In this document: in pieces, positions 15,788-23,578 of the stretch | Layout of the letters: the number at the start of each line of letters is the position of its first letter | Position numbering within the stretch: the stretch's first letter is position 1 | Source of the DNA: an uncultured Akkermansia sp. | GTDB taxonomy: Bacteria > Verrucomicrobiota > Verrucomicrobiia > Verrucomicrobiales > Akkermansiaceae | NCBI GenBank assembly: GCA_904501915.1 | Contig: CAJGCV010000013.1 | Coordinates: 1 to 30,500 of the forward strand | DNA length: 30,500 nucleotides | Direction: 5' to 3' | The notes under the pieces: generated by a model | The model's input: only the letters and a program-made list of their open reading frames with translations | The model's database searches: none | Told to the model about the DNA's origin: nothing | Made by a program: the position numbers and the translations under genes

Positions 15788-15814
15788 GGTGCTTGAGTGT
15801 TGGTATTAAAGGTT

Positions 15815-16243
15815 TCAGGTGCAGGAGCGGAGCAGGATGATGATGCCGACCAGTGCGAAGATAATCATTCCCATGCCTATGTTGCCGCCTTGTTCTCCTT
15901 CCTGGGCGGTATCAGTTTCAGGCCCGATGCGCATGGGTTTTGCTGGCGGAGCCGGCTCACTGGGCATTTCCCAATTTCTCCTGGGCTTGCGCCGTGGTGC
16001 AGGGGGGATGTTCACTTGTGCTTCCTGTCGCTCGGGTGCGGGTGTGGTGGGAGCCTGGGGCTGTTCCGGGGCGAGTGGAAGGGGTGTGGAGAGCATGGAG
16101 TGATGCTGCGCGGCAAATACCCGGGCGCGTTCCTCCTGCTCGCTGATCATGGCATTGAGCTTGTGTACCAGCTGCGCAGACATGGCCTCCAGTGCCATGC
16201 GCTGGGCTTCGGTGCTGACGTGTTGCTCGTTGTTGTTATCCAT
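15815..16243 (-). CDS. Tail-anchored proline-rich small protein, unknown function
   Basis: I do not recognise this 142-residue protein. It has a polar, partly helical first part (1-48), a Pro/Gln/Ala-rich middle (about 52-108) with a basic patch APRRKPRRNW, and a single C-terminal membrane segment (about 121-139, GMGMIIFALVGIIILL) ending RSCT. There is no signal peptide, so it is probably anchored in the inner membrane by its tail with the bulk in the cytoplasm. It starts 12 bp after the 181-residue gene and ends 27 bp before the double adaptor, so it is part of the efflux operon. Confidence 0.75.
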   Translation of the reverse strand: MDNNNEQHVSTEAQRMALEAMSAQLVHKLNAMISEQEERARVFAAQHHSMLSTPLPLAPEQPQAPTTPAPERQEAQVNIPPAPRRKPRRNWEMPSEPAPPAKPMRIGPETDTAQEGEQGGNIGMGMIIFALVGIIILLRSCT

Positions 16244-16255
16244 GGCGCAGTATTA

Positions 16256-16801
16256 TCAGTTGCCTGGTGCCGGGCTTTGCTGGCGCATGGCGTTAAGCAC
16301 GGCGCTTACCAGCCTTTGTCTGTCGCTGCGGGCTGCTGCAGCCAGCTGCAGGAAATCGGCCAGGTGAAAATCTCCATGTGTACGCAGGAATTCCCGGTCT
16401 TTTTCGTCTCCGTACATGATGCTGGGGTCAAGAATGCCGAATATCTTGGCCTCGGCTTTGCGTATGATGCGCGGCAGGTAGGGAATTTCCTGGAACTCAT
16501 CGGTCTCTGCGGGTAAATCTGCCGCGGAAATGGGTTTTGCATTGCCGGACATGCCGCGCATGGCGTTGAGAAAGTAATGCCGCCGTACGGCTGCAATCAG
16601 CAGGGTGGTGCTGGGGCTTGGTGCGCCTTTTTCAGCATATTCGCGCACGTATCCATGCATTTCTGCCGGCTGGTAGCCTATGGTTTTCAGAAAATCCTGC
16701 TCCTCCGGCAGATAAAATCGCTCTGCAGGAGTCTGAGGGTTAAGCTGGTAGCGTTCCACGGCTTCCCGGAAAAGGGACATGAAGCGGTCATTCCATTCCA
16801 T
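16256..16801 (-). CDS. Uncharacterised soluble protein heading the efflux operon
   Basis: This 181-residue protein has no signal peptide or TM segment. Two halves look loosely alike: LPEEQDFLKTIGYQPAEMHG near residues 31-50 and DREFLRTHGDFHLADFL near 137-153. The stretch around IPYLPRIIRKAEAKIFGILD faintly recalls DUF5069-type proteins of Verrucomicrobia, but I would not rely on it. It is the first gene after a strong promoter whose -10 box is 8 bp from the ATG. Its position suggests a cytoplasmic partner or regulator of the pump operon. No helix-turn-helix was evident. Confidence 0.72.
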   Translation of the reverse strand: MEWNDRFMSLFREAVERYQLNPQTPAERFYLPEEQDFLKTIGYQPAEMHGYVREYAEKGAPSPSTTLLIAAVRRHYFLNAMRGMSGNAKPISAADLPAETDEFQEIPYLPRIIRKAEAKIFGILDPSIMYGDEKDREFLRTHGDFHLADFLQLAAAARSDRQRLVSAVLNAMRQQSPAPGN

Positions 16802-16809
16802 ATGGAGAA

Positions 16810-16838
16810 ATTATAAAGGTACTGTTTCTTGTTTGCAA
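16810..16838 (-). promoter_or_regulatory. Strong promoter of the RND efflux operon
   Basis: TTGCAA (16833-16838) and a perfect TATAAT (16810-16815) are 17 bp apart. The -10 box ends 8 bp before the ATG at 16801, so the leader is about 1-2 nt. Confidence 0.75.
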
Positions 16839-16887
16839 GCGGAAAAGACGCCTTGCACCTGTATAACATTAAATAGTTGGATGAGCT

Positions 16888-17430
16888 TTACTTCATGCGC
16901 CAGAACAGTACGACAAGGCTGTAGGTGCAAAGCCACATCAGCATGCAGGTGATAAGGCAGCCCAGCATGAGCTCTGCACACACGGTCAGCAGACTCACGT
17001 GGCTCAGCACCTGCATAACGGCATCCCAGCCCTGCAGGGCGGCTTCTGCTGCCTGGTGAATCAGCTCTATGTCAATGCCGCTGCCCAGACCCAGAGCTCC
17101 CATAAGCAGTGCGCCGACATACCATTGCAGCGGCCAGGCTATCACCTGATATCCCGGGAAGGAAATGCAGCAGGCCAGTACCGACATCGGGATATTTCCC
17201 CGCGTGCGTATGCTGCTGAGTACAGCAAATACCATCTGCAAGGGAACCGGGGCAATGGCCCAGCTGGTTCCCCATGCTGCGCCGATAGCTACGCTGCGTG
17301 ATTCCCACAGCCAGAGTGCAGGGGTGAACAAACGCTCCGGCAGCATGATTTTCCATGCCCTGCTGCTGGCTCGTTTGTTGCGCAGGTAGGTGTCTACCTT
17401 CTGCACCAGCTTGTTGTAGTCAAAGTTCAT
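16888..17430 (-). CDS. DUF2062-type membrane protein
   Basis: This 180-residue protein has a basic N-terminus and several TM segments. The segment from about residue 38 to 110 matches the DUF2062 pattern: a Gly/Ala-rich helix (SVAIGAAWGTSWAIAPVPLQ), a short stretch containing RGNIPMSVLACC, and a second TM pair. The family's function is not established; members occur beside envelope and glycosyltransferase genes. Its start overlaps the waaA stop by 4 bp, so it is translationally coupled to waaA and probably serves the envelope. Confidence 0.7.
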   Translation of the reverse strand: MNFDYNKLVQKVDTYLRNKRASSRAWKIMLPERLFTPALWLWESRSVAIGAAWGTSWAIAPVPLQMVFAVLSSIRTRGNIPMSVLACCISFPGYQVIAWPLQWYVGALLMGALGLGSGIDIELIHQAAEAALQGWDAVMQVLSHVSLLTVCAELMLGCLITCMLMWLCTYSLVVLFWRMK

Positions 17431-18710
17431 GCGTTTGCGTAGAATTGCTCTACAAGCTCCACGCTGCGATGCGTGGCTCCGGAATGCACGTGCAGGGCAT
17501 TGTAGGCCCGTTCAATGCGCGCTTGTGTGGCTTCGCTCTTGTCCAGGGCTGATTGGATGGTGGCTGCCAGCTCAGGTGCTTCGCAGGAGAGGATGGCATC
17601 ATCATTCTTCAGCAGGGTAACAAGGTCGGCAAAGTTGGTCATATCCGGGCCTATGATAACCGGCTTACGTGCGGCAATGGCTTCCACCGGGTTCTGCCCG
17701 CCCTTTGCCAGGAAGCTTTTGCCGATGACAACGGCGTCTGCCAGTGCAGTCCATTCGCGCAGTTCGCCGGTGGTGTCCGCCACGTAGCACGCATTGACCG
17801 GTATTTCTGCCGGCAGTTCACCGGCAGTGCGGAGCAGGGGGGTGAAACCAGCCTGGCTGAGGTCTGCCACTACCTGCTCGCGGCGCTCGGCATGGCGCGG
17901 CACAATGAGCGGGAATGCACCTGCCTCACGTATGGCGGTGGCAATGAGAGCTTCCTCTCCTGCATGCGTGCTGGCTGCCAGTACGACCGGTTTTTCTGCA
18001 CGCAGGGAGTCCAGAATGGTGCGGAAGTCCTCACGCATGCTCTGCGGGGCATCACCCATTACATCAAACTTGATGCTGCCGGGGGCGGTGATGATATCAG
18101 GGTCAACGCCGATGCGTGCAAAGCGGCCTTTGTCATTCTCATTCTGGGCGCCGAGTGCGCTGAGTCGTTCAAAAAGCAGGCGTGTGATACCGCGTACCTT
18201 GGCGTAGCGCCCTTCGCTGCGGGGGGAAAGTCTCGCGTTCACCATGATCATGGGGATGCTGCGGCGGTGGCATGATTCTGCAAAATTCGGCCACAGTTCG
18301 GCTTCAATCAGCACAACGGCGCGTGGGGCAAAACGCTTCAGACAACGCCCCGGCAGCCCTGGCACATCCAGCGGAGAGTATAGCGGGCGGACATTCGGTA
18401 GTGCGGCATCTCGCGCCACCTGATGCCCGGTAGCTGTGCTGGTGGAGAGGATGACCGGCTCATCGTGCGTTTTGCTCCATTCGCGTATGAATTTGAGCGC
18501 AATGAACGTTTCGCCCACGCTGACTGCGTGCACGTAGAGCCCGCCCTTGGGTTCGTCTCTGGCCGGCTTGCGGTAAAAGCCGAAACGCTCGGAGAGCCCG
18601 GTGCCAAAGCCTCCGCGTTTCTTCATCTTGATGAGGTATCCCGGTATGGAAATGAGCAGGAATACCGGCAGCAGCAGGTTATATATCAGGAGAAAGATAA
18701 GGCGCTTCAT
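17427..18710 (-). CDS. waaA: 3-deoxy-D-manno-octulosonate (Kdo) transferase
   Basis: WaaA moves Kdo from CMP-Kdo to the lipid IVA precursor of LPS on the inner face of the inner membrane. This 427-residue protein has the usual N-terminal membrane helix (about 4-26) and the GT30 landmarks: HAVSVGET with Glu67 as the likely catalytic base, STSTATGHQVA, LIEAELWPNF, and APGSIKFD before the C-terminal CMP-Kdo-binding half, which includes GGQNPVEAIAARKPVIIGP. It overlaps rsmD by 4 bp upstream and the DUF2062 gene by 4 bp downstream. With the LpxR-like gene it shows that this organism makes a Kdo-containing, modifiable lipid A. Confidence 0.95.
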   Translation of the reverse strand: MKRLIFLLIYNLLLPVFLLISIPGYLIKMKKRGGFGTGLSERFGFYRKPARDEPKGGLYVHAVSVGETFIALKFIREWSKTHDEPVILSTSTATGHQVARDAALPNVRPLYSPLDVPGLPGRCLKRFAPRAVVLIEAELWPNFAESCHRRSIPMIMVNARLSPRSEGRYAKVRGITRLLFERLSALGAQNENDKGRFARIGVDPDIITAPGSIKFDVMGDAPQSMREDFRTILDSLRAEKPVVLAASTHAGEEALIATAIREAGAFPLIVPRHAERREQVVADLSQAGFTPLLRTAGELPAEIPVNACYVADTTGELREWTALADAVVIGKSFLAKGGQNPVEAIAARKPVIIGPDMTNFADLVTLLKNDDAILSCEAPELAATIQSALDKSEATQARIERAYNALHVHSGATHRSVELVEQFYANA

Positions 18711-19273
18711 ATCGAATCAACTTGGTAGAAGAGTATTACGTTCTTGCCGTAGTGGCGGGTGTCGACCAGTTTCCAGCCCGGGAATTCACGGCTGTGCGAA
18801 TCGCCTACACCGTATCCCTCCTGTGCTTCTGCAATGAAATAACCGCCTTCTGCCAGTAGTTCGTGCAGACGGTCTGTCATCAGTTCTGCTATCATATCCC
18901 GGTCTCCTATTGCTTTGGCGTAGGGCGGGTCTGCAAAGATGTAATCGTATTTTCCGGCATCCCGCTTCACGAATTGCAGACAATCACTCTGTACGACGCT
19001 GCCGCCCACCATCCGGGAGCGCTCCAGATTCTGCCGTGCCATGGTGCAAGAGGGGCGTGCGGCATCCACCATCCGGGCGCTGACCGCTCCGCGGCTCAGT
19101 GCCTCAATGCCCACAGAACCTGAACCGCAGAATAAATCAAGTACCCGGGCCCCTTGAATGGTTGGCCCGAGTATATTGAACAGTGCTTCGCGCACGCGGT
19201 CCTGTGTGGGGCGCACTTCTCCCTGTGGCACGCGAATCGGTAATCCTTTGGCAGCTCCTGCTATGATTCTCAT
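18707..19273 (-). CDS. rsmD: 16S rRNA (guanine-N2)-methyltransferase RsmD
   Basis: RsmD methylates G966 (E. coli numbering) of 16S rRNA with S-adenosylmethionine. The 188-residue length is usual. It shows RIIAGAAKG at the start, RPTQDRVREALFNIL, the SAM-binding motif VLDLFCGSGSVGIEALSRGA (about 44-63) and the catalytic ADPPY (about 113-117). It is the first gene of the rsmD-waaA-DUF2062 operon. The 26-bp gap to the upstream terminator leaves little room for a promoter, and I could not identify one with confidence. Confidence 0.95.
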   Translation of the reverse strand: MRIIAGAAKGLPIRVPQGEVRPTQDRVREALFNILGPTIQGARVLDLFCGSGSVGIEALSRGAVSARMVDAARPSCTMARQNLERSRMVGGSVVQSDCLQFVKRDAGKYDYIFADPPYAKAIGDRDMIAELMTDRLHELLAEGGYFIAEAQEGYGVGDSHSREFPGWKLVDTRHYGKNVILFYQVDSI

Positions 19274-19298
19274 GTTGTCTGCTGGGCTTTTTATGAGT

Positions 19299-19335
19299 AA
19301 AAACGGGAGCCTTTGGCTGGTGCTGGCTCCCGTTT
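19299..19335 (-). terminator. Terminator of the exported unknown gene
   Basis: An 11-bp perfect stem (19301-19311 with 19325-19335) and a 13-nt loop end in TTTTT on the minus strand, 25 bp after the stop at 19360. Confidence 0.8.
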
Positions 19336-19359
19336 AGTGAATAATCTTAATAAGCTTGG

Positions 19360-20124
19360 TTACTTCTGCCCCGGACGCGTGGCGCGTGCGCTGGCCGTTG
19401 TGATGGGGAAGATGATGGTGTAACCGTGGTTGGCAATGACCCCACCGCTGATGACTGAACGCTCTACCAGACTGTAATAGAGGAAAACAGCTTTGCCGTC
19501 AGTCGCTTTTGTGATGCGAATCATCTCACGGAGGGCTGAAAGGGAGTCCTTTTTCTCCATGACCCACTCATTGCCGGTCTGGGGACCGTAATCAAATGTT
19601 TCGTCTGCGGAGAATGCCTGGCCTTTCAGTTCGCCGTTATTGGAAATCCACACGTTCTTGTTGCCGTCGTAACGGAGTGAACCAATGGTGAGCGGCATGG
19701 TGCCGCCATTGTTGACGCGCGTGCCGGACAATACGCTGTAGATGTTGCCGCCATCGTTCTTCAAACCTACGATGACATCTGCCAGACGCGCCATCTTGGT
19801 CTTTTTCCAGGCATCTACGTATTTCTCGTATTCTCCTTTATCCGGCCACAAATCAGCGTCGTAGCTCATAATATGATCTGGGGAGCCTTTCTCGTTGATT
19901 GCCTGTTGTTTCTCTTTCGGCAGTTTGACAAAACGCTCAATCGCTGCACGGTGCAATTCTGCGAATGAAGCATCACGCACCGGGCGAATGACGGAGCCCT
20001 GCATGGTTGTCCCATTCGTGGGCAGATACCCCTGGATGGTCTGGGCTGCGGTGTCTGCCAGCGCTACGCTGCACAGCATGAACGCTGCAATCAACTTGCT
20101 AAATTTGTTTTGTGTCAGATTCAT
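19360..20124 (-). CDS. Exported protein of unknown function
   Basis: I do not recognise this 254-residue protein. The N-terminus MNLTQNKFSKLIAAFMLCSV, followed by ALADTAAQ, is a good signal peptide, and this fixes the start at 20124. The frame is open up to 20271, but that part overlaps the divergent promoter region. GAGG lies about 10 nt before the ATG. The mature part is polar, with no TM segment, and contains several Gly/Asn-rich turns that suggest a beta-rich fold. It is transcribed away from the BamE-like lipoprotein gene. Confidence 0.72.
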   Translation of the reverse strand: MNLTQNKFSKLIAAFMLCSVALADTAAQTIQGYLPTNGTTMQGSVIRPVRDASFAELHRAAIERFVKLPKEKQQAINEKGSPDHIMSYDADLWPDKGEYEKYVDAWKKTKMARLADVIVGLKNDGGNIYSVLSGTRVNNGGTMPLTIGSLRYDGNKNVWISNNGELKGQAFSADETFDYGPQTGNEWVMEKKDSLSALREMIRITKATDGKAVFLYYSLVERSVISGGVIANHGYTIIFPITTASARATRPGQK

Positions 20125-20138
20125 ATCGGATGCCTCAT

Positions 20139-20167
20139 ACTCTAGCATCGATTTTTTTTCTTGGCAA
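20139..20167 (-). promoter_or_regulatory. Promoter of the exported unknown gene
   Basis: TTGCCA (20162-20167) and TAGAGT (20139-20144) are 17 bp apart. The -35 box overlaps the -35 box of the divergent promoter on the other strand. Confidence 0.55.
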
Positions 20168-20189
20168 GCATGAAATTCGGTGCTATTGT
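20161..20189 (+). promoter_or_regulatory. Promoter of the BamE-like lipoprotein gene
   Basis: TTGGCA (20161-20166) and TATTGT (20184-20189) are 17 bp apart. The -10 box ends 9 bp before the ATG at 20199. Confidence 0.55.
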
Positions 20190-20198
20190 CATGCTGAT

Positions 20199-20636
20199 AT
20201 GAGATTCTCACGGGCTTTACACGTGCTGGTAGTGGCTGTTTCTGCGTTTCTTCTGGAATCGTGTCAGACATCCACTCCCGCTTCTCGAATAGGGCAGAAC
20301 CCTGTCATGTATGATATGCTTACTCCTGAGCAGAAGATGCTGGTACAGCAGGGGCGTATCTGTGAGGGCATGAGTAAGGATGCAGTCTATCTTGCCTGGG
20401 GAAATCCCAATACCCCGCCAGTCTCTGGCCAGCAGGATGGCGTAAGCTATGAAAAATGGGTGTATGCATCATACCAGCCTGTGATGGTGGATTCTGTCAG
20501 TGTCGGGTTTGGCTGTGGGCATGGACCCTTCTGGCATGGTGGGGGTATTGGTACTTCCACGGCGTATGTGCCCCGGGAAAATGCCTGGGTCATGTTCCAG
20601 AATAACAAGGTAACGGCTTGGGAAGAGCGCCGTTAA
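20199..20636 (+). CDS. BamE/OmlA-like small lipoprotein
   Basis: This is a 145-residue lipoprotein whose signal peptide ends FLLESC (Cys22). The mature part has LTPEQKMLVQQGRICEGMSK followed by DAVYLAWGNP, the G-M-s-k-x-x-V-x-x-x-x-G-x-P pattern of the SmpA/OmlA (BamE) fold. In other bacteria that fold helps outer-membrane protein assembly or binds peptidoglycan. Toward the end is a Gly/His-rich stretch (GFGCGHGPFWHGGG). The start at 20199 is chosen for the signal peptide and promoter distance. The frame is open to 20112, but those codons lie upstream of the promoter. galM begins 14 bp downstream. Confidence 0.78.
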   Translation: MRFSRALHVLVVAVSAFLLESCQTSTPASRIGQNPVMYDMLTPEQKMLVQQGRICEGMSKDAVYLAWGNPNTPPVSGQQDGVSYEKWVYASYQPVMVDSVSVGFGCGHGPFWHGGGIGTSTAYVPRENAWVMFQNNKVTAWEERR

Positions 20637-20650
20637 TCTTTTCCTCTTTT

Positions 20651-21568
20651 ATGAAAAACGACATATATACTCTCAAAACATCAGAATTAACGGTTCGTAT
20701 TACCAACTTCGGTGCCCGTGTGCTTTCTTTTGAATATCAAGGCACTGATTGCTTGTATGGCCCCAAAACACTGGAGGACTTGCCCACGGATACCTGCTAC
20801 TGTGGCAGTATCTGCGGGCGTGTGGCCAACCGTATAGCCGGTGGTTCCTTTACGCTTGATGGTAAGGAATACAGCCTGGCTGTCAATAATGGCCCCAATC
20901 ATCTCCACGGCGGGTTGAAGGGCTTTTCGGATATCCCCTGGCAGGTAGAGGAAGTAACTGATTCCCGCCTGGTGCTCTCCCTTGTGTCTCCGGATGGTGA
21001 TGAAAACTACCCTGGTGAAGTGAAGGTGCGTGCGGTGTACTCGGTAGAGGGGCGGCGTCTGACTCTGCAGCTGGAGGGGTGCACGAATGCCCCGACTCTG
21101 CTTAATCTCACGAATCATGCATATTGGAATCTCTCCGGGGCAGGAACTATTGATACTCATTGCCTGCAGGTGAATGCCACGGCATATACGCCCATGGTTG
21201 CGAATATCCCGACTGGTGTCATTGCTCCCGTTGCCGGCTCGTTGTACGATTTGCAACGCCCCGCTTCTCTCGGAGAACGCAACGCCCCCGGCGCGATTGA
21301 GGGTGGGTATGATGATAATTATGTACTGCCGGCAAAGCCTGGTGTGAAATTAGCTGCTGTGCTTACAAATGGACGACGCACGCTCCGCGTGTTGACCGAC
21401 GCCCCTGGTCTGCAGGTATATACTGGTGATTATCTTCCGCTGAAACGTGGTGGTGTGGCTCTGGAAGCCCAGAATTACCCGGATTCTCCCCATCATCCGC
21501 ATTTCCCCAGCATTGAATTGCGCCCCGGAGAAACGTATTCCCGCTGCATTGCCTGGGAGATTGATTAA
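20651..21568 (+). CDS. galM: Aldose 1-epimerase (mutarotase)
   Basis: GalM interconverts the alpha and beta anomers of galactose and glucose, feeding the Leloir pathway. This 305-residue protein shows GSICGRVANRIAGGSF, His86 in NHLHGG, His156 in NLTNHAYWNL (the catalytic acid), YDDNY near residue 222, and Glu272 in ALEAQNYPDS (the catalytic base). All key residues are present. The start at 20651 removes an 11-residue extension that overlaps the preceding gene. It is probably co-transcribed with the lipoprotein gene and is followed by a strong terminator. Confidence 0.94.
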   Translation: MKNDIYTLKTSELTVRITNFGARVLSFEYQGTDCLYGPKTLEDLPTDTCYCGSICGRVANRIAGGSFTLDGKEYSLAVNNGPNHLHGGLKGFSDIPWQVEEVTDSRLVLSLVSPDGDENYPGEVKVRAVYSVEGRRLTLQLEGCTNAPTLLNLTNHAYWNLSGAGTIDTHCLQVNATAYTPMVANIPTGVIAPVAGSLYDLQRPASLGERNAPGAIEGGYDDNYVLPAKPGVKLAAVLTNGRRTLRVLTDAPGLQVYTGDYLPLKRGGVALEAQNYPDSPHHPHFPSIELRPGETYSRCIAWEID

Positions 21569-21616
21569 TTGTTGCGGGCCAATCTGATAAGGCATCGCCC
21601 GTCTATCGCCCTCCGT

Positions 21617-21660
21617 CAGCTCGACAAATTGACTTTGTCGAGCTGGATGTTTTTTATTTT
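21617..21660 (+). terminator. Terminator after galM
   Basis: A 12-bp perfect stem (21617-21628 with 21634-21645) and a 5-nt loop are followed by a T-rich run. The AT-rich remainder to 21812 shows no further feature I can support. Confidence 0.9.
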
Positions 21661-21812
21661 GAATTACGCGTTGGAATAATTAGCGGAGGGGCGCCATACT
21701 TGCTGCCACTGCCGCTTTATCCTCGTTTTTTTTCATCGCTTGTTAAAAAGGGGTAATACCAAATCTACCATGTAGACGCTTGAGGCGGTTATTTTGTTGA
21801 GTGATTCTGGAA

Positions 21813-22610
21813 TTATGGATGCATGATGCTGCCTTGCTTTTCCCAAGACGGGAGCTCATCGTCATCGATATGGAAGGGCTGTTGTTGCTGCTGGGCGTAT
21901 GTAATGAAGGGGTATGCAGGCAGGATGATGACCGCCGCACAGATGACAGCTGTGCCTTCTGCCACACATAATGTGGCGGTGGCCGCCATGTCCACAGCAG
22001 CCAGCGGAGCGCCCACCACGCTGCGCCATACGGAAGGGGTGCCGGGTTTGTCCTTAATGGGCAAATCGCAAAGAGGATAGCATGTGGATTGTAAATTATG
22101 TGCTACCTTGCGGGCTCTGGCAAAATCAAACCTGCTGGCAGGTATACAGCTGAGACTGTTGTATTCTATTGCTTCCCCTGTAATGTTTACCGGTTGCATC
22201 CATACTTCTTCGGGTATAGAGGGGTCAAACGTGAATTGCTCCCGGAGTTGCCGCTCTGTTAAAGCGTACGTGTAGCTGTCTGTACTATCAGCACGACGAA
22301 TGATTGGACGATGCGCGCTTGCATACTGAATGGTGCGTTTCTGGTAGTGGATGCCGTTTAGTTGATATAGATAAAGATCTGAGGAGCTTCCCCATGAGCC
22401 CGTTTCAATCACACCAACCCAGTCATCCAGTTTTGCACGCCGTTGGGGGAAATGGTGGTCAACCATGGCCACACGAGCATCCGGAGGGGAAACCAGCTCG
22501 CGCAGATTGCAGGTAGGCGGCGTTTCAAAGCAACACGAACTCTGCCCCAGCGCCGCAAGGCTCAGGGCTGTAGTGGCCATAATTCTGGGGGATATAGTCT
22601 TCATCGCCAT
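21813..22610 (-). CDS. Exported or lipid-anchored protein of unknown function
   Basis: This 265-residue protein has a signal peptide that ends near LGQSSCC. The Cys could be lipidated, but the residues before it do not fit a standard lipobox. Two starts are possible, 22610 and 22604 (MKTISPRIM); the second has AAGG about 9 nt upstream. The mature part is polar. A hydrophobic Ala-rich segment (about 205-240) comes near the end, followed by QQQQQPFHIDDDELPSW. I do not recognise a domain. Confidence 0.68.
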   Translation of the reverse strand: MAMKTISPRIMATTALSLAALGQSSCCFETPPTCNLRELVSPPDARVAMVDHHFPQRRAKLDDWVGVIETGSWGSSSDLYLYQLNGIHYQKRTIQYASAHRPIIRRADSTDSYTYALTERQLREQFTFDPSIPEEVWMQPVNITGEAIEYNSLSCIPASRFDFARARKVAHNLQSTCYPLCDLPIKDKPGTPSVWRSVVGAPLAAVDMAATATLCVAEGTAVICAAVIILPAYPFITYAQQQQQPFHIDDDELPSWEKQGSIMHP

Positions 22611-22681
22611 TCGCCTTCTGCATTGGTTTTTGAATTATTGCCATGCCACAGGGGCATAAGACTACGCTTCCTGCGTTTGTA

Positions 22682-23458
22682 TTAAAAACGGGCAAACAGC
22701 AGAGCTGCGCGTTCCAGGTCCTTCATGGCGTTTCTCTGCTGCCGTACGCTTAGTATCGGCAGTTTTGTGGAAGGATTACCTGTAAAGTAAAGCTTGCCGT
22801 CCTTCACCGGAAAATCGGGAAAATGCAGGCGGTGCTGCTCCAGCAACCGGGGCAGGCGTTCGCGGTAGAAAGCGCGAAGCCTGTTGGCAAAACTGTCTTT
22901 TTCCTCTTCATCTGCTATCCAGCAGTCCCATTCCCAGCCGGACGGCTCTCCCCATTCTTCCTCAGGTGCCATGGCTGCTCCATTGAGCATGAGGGGAAGC
23001 AGAAATGACAACGCAGAACCATTGAATGCCTGGCGTAGCATGCGCTGGCATTCATCCTGAGTCAGCCCCTCCAGCCGTTGCATCAACCGCAGGGCATATT
23101 CATGGCTCTTTCTGGTATACTTGTCTGCACAGCCGTAGAATTCGTTGTGCGAAAGCAGCGTGCCCAATGCCTCCAGCAGGTGACTGCGTTTGAGCGGGTG
23201 GCGCAGCAGTTCATCTGCCATGGCCCAGTGGCAGGTGTCTACTGCCTCATGCAGAGCACCCATACACCCCCCTGACGAGTCATGGTCCGGTGCATACCCG
23301 TGTCGCAGTGCGCTTGCCATACTCAACAGGTTGCCGGAGCGGGCCTTCTCATGCAGCGCTGCCAGGTGCGCCACCAGGTCTGCTCCGGTATTGTCCTCAG
23401 CATCGGGGTTTCCGCCCCAGCGAGTAATGAAGTCTCTGGCTGCCCTGGATATGTACAT
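22682..23458 (-). CDS. Ankyrin-repeat-like protein, unknown function
   Basis: This 258-residue soluble protein has no signal peptide. Residues 28-90 resemble two or three degenerate ankyrin-type helix pairs, for example GNLLSMASALRHGYAPDHD followed by GALHEAVDTCHWAMADELLRH. The remainder is helical with no domain I know. The ATG at 23458 is 6 bp from the -10 box of a good promoter. The gene is divergent from the alpha-2-macroglobulin gene. The ankyrin call is tentative. Confidence 0.65.
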   Translation of the reverse strand: MYISRAARDFITRWGGNPDAEDNTGADLVAHLAALHEKARSGNLLSMASALRHGYAPDHDSSGGCMGALHEAVDTCHWAMADELLRHPLKRSHLLEALGTLLSHNEFYGCADKYTRKSHEYALRLMQRLEGLTQDECQRMLRQAFNGSALSFLLPLMLNGAAMAPEEEWGEPSGWEWDCWIADEEEKDSFANRLRAFYRERLPRLLEQHRLHFPDFPVKDGKLYFTGNPSTKLPILSVRQQRNAMKDLERAALLFARF

Positions 23459-23464
23459 GTGCTC

Positions 23465-23493
23465 ATTCTAAATAATCGGGATGATAATTGCAA
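23465..23493 (-). promoter_or_regulatory. Promoter of the ankyrin-like gene
   Basis: TTGCAA (23488-23493) and TAGAAT (23465-23470) are 17 bp apart. The -10 box ends 6 bp before the ATG at 23458. Confidence 0.65.
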
Positions 23494-23533
23494 CGTTGTT
23501 TTGTTCTCCGGACATAGTTTTATCCTTTTGGGC

Positions 23534-23561
23534 TTGTTTTTGAGCGGTGGTTTGCTAGAAT
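23534..23561 (+). promoter_or_regulatory. Candidate promoter of the alpha-2-macroglobulin gene
   Basis: TTGTTT (23534-23539) and TAGAAT (23556-23561) are 16 bp apart, giving a leader of about 11 nt before ATG 23579. Confidence 0.45.
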
Positions 23562-23578
23562 GGCTGCAAAGTACGATT

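Noticed and set aside
23282..23578. A 99-codon extension of the alpha-2-macroglobulin
   Set aside because: It overlaps the ankyrin-like gene and both promoters on the way, and it would bury the signal peptide that begins at 23579.
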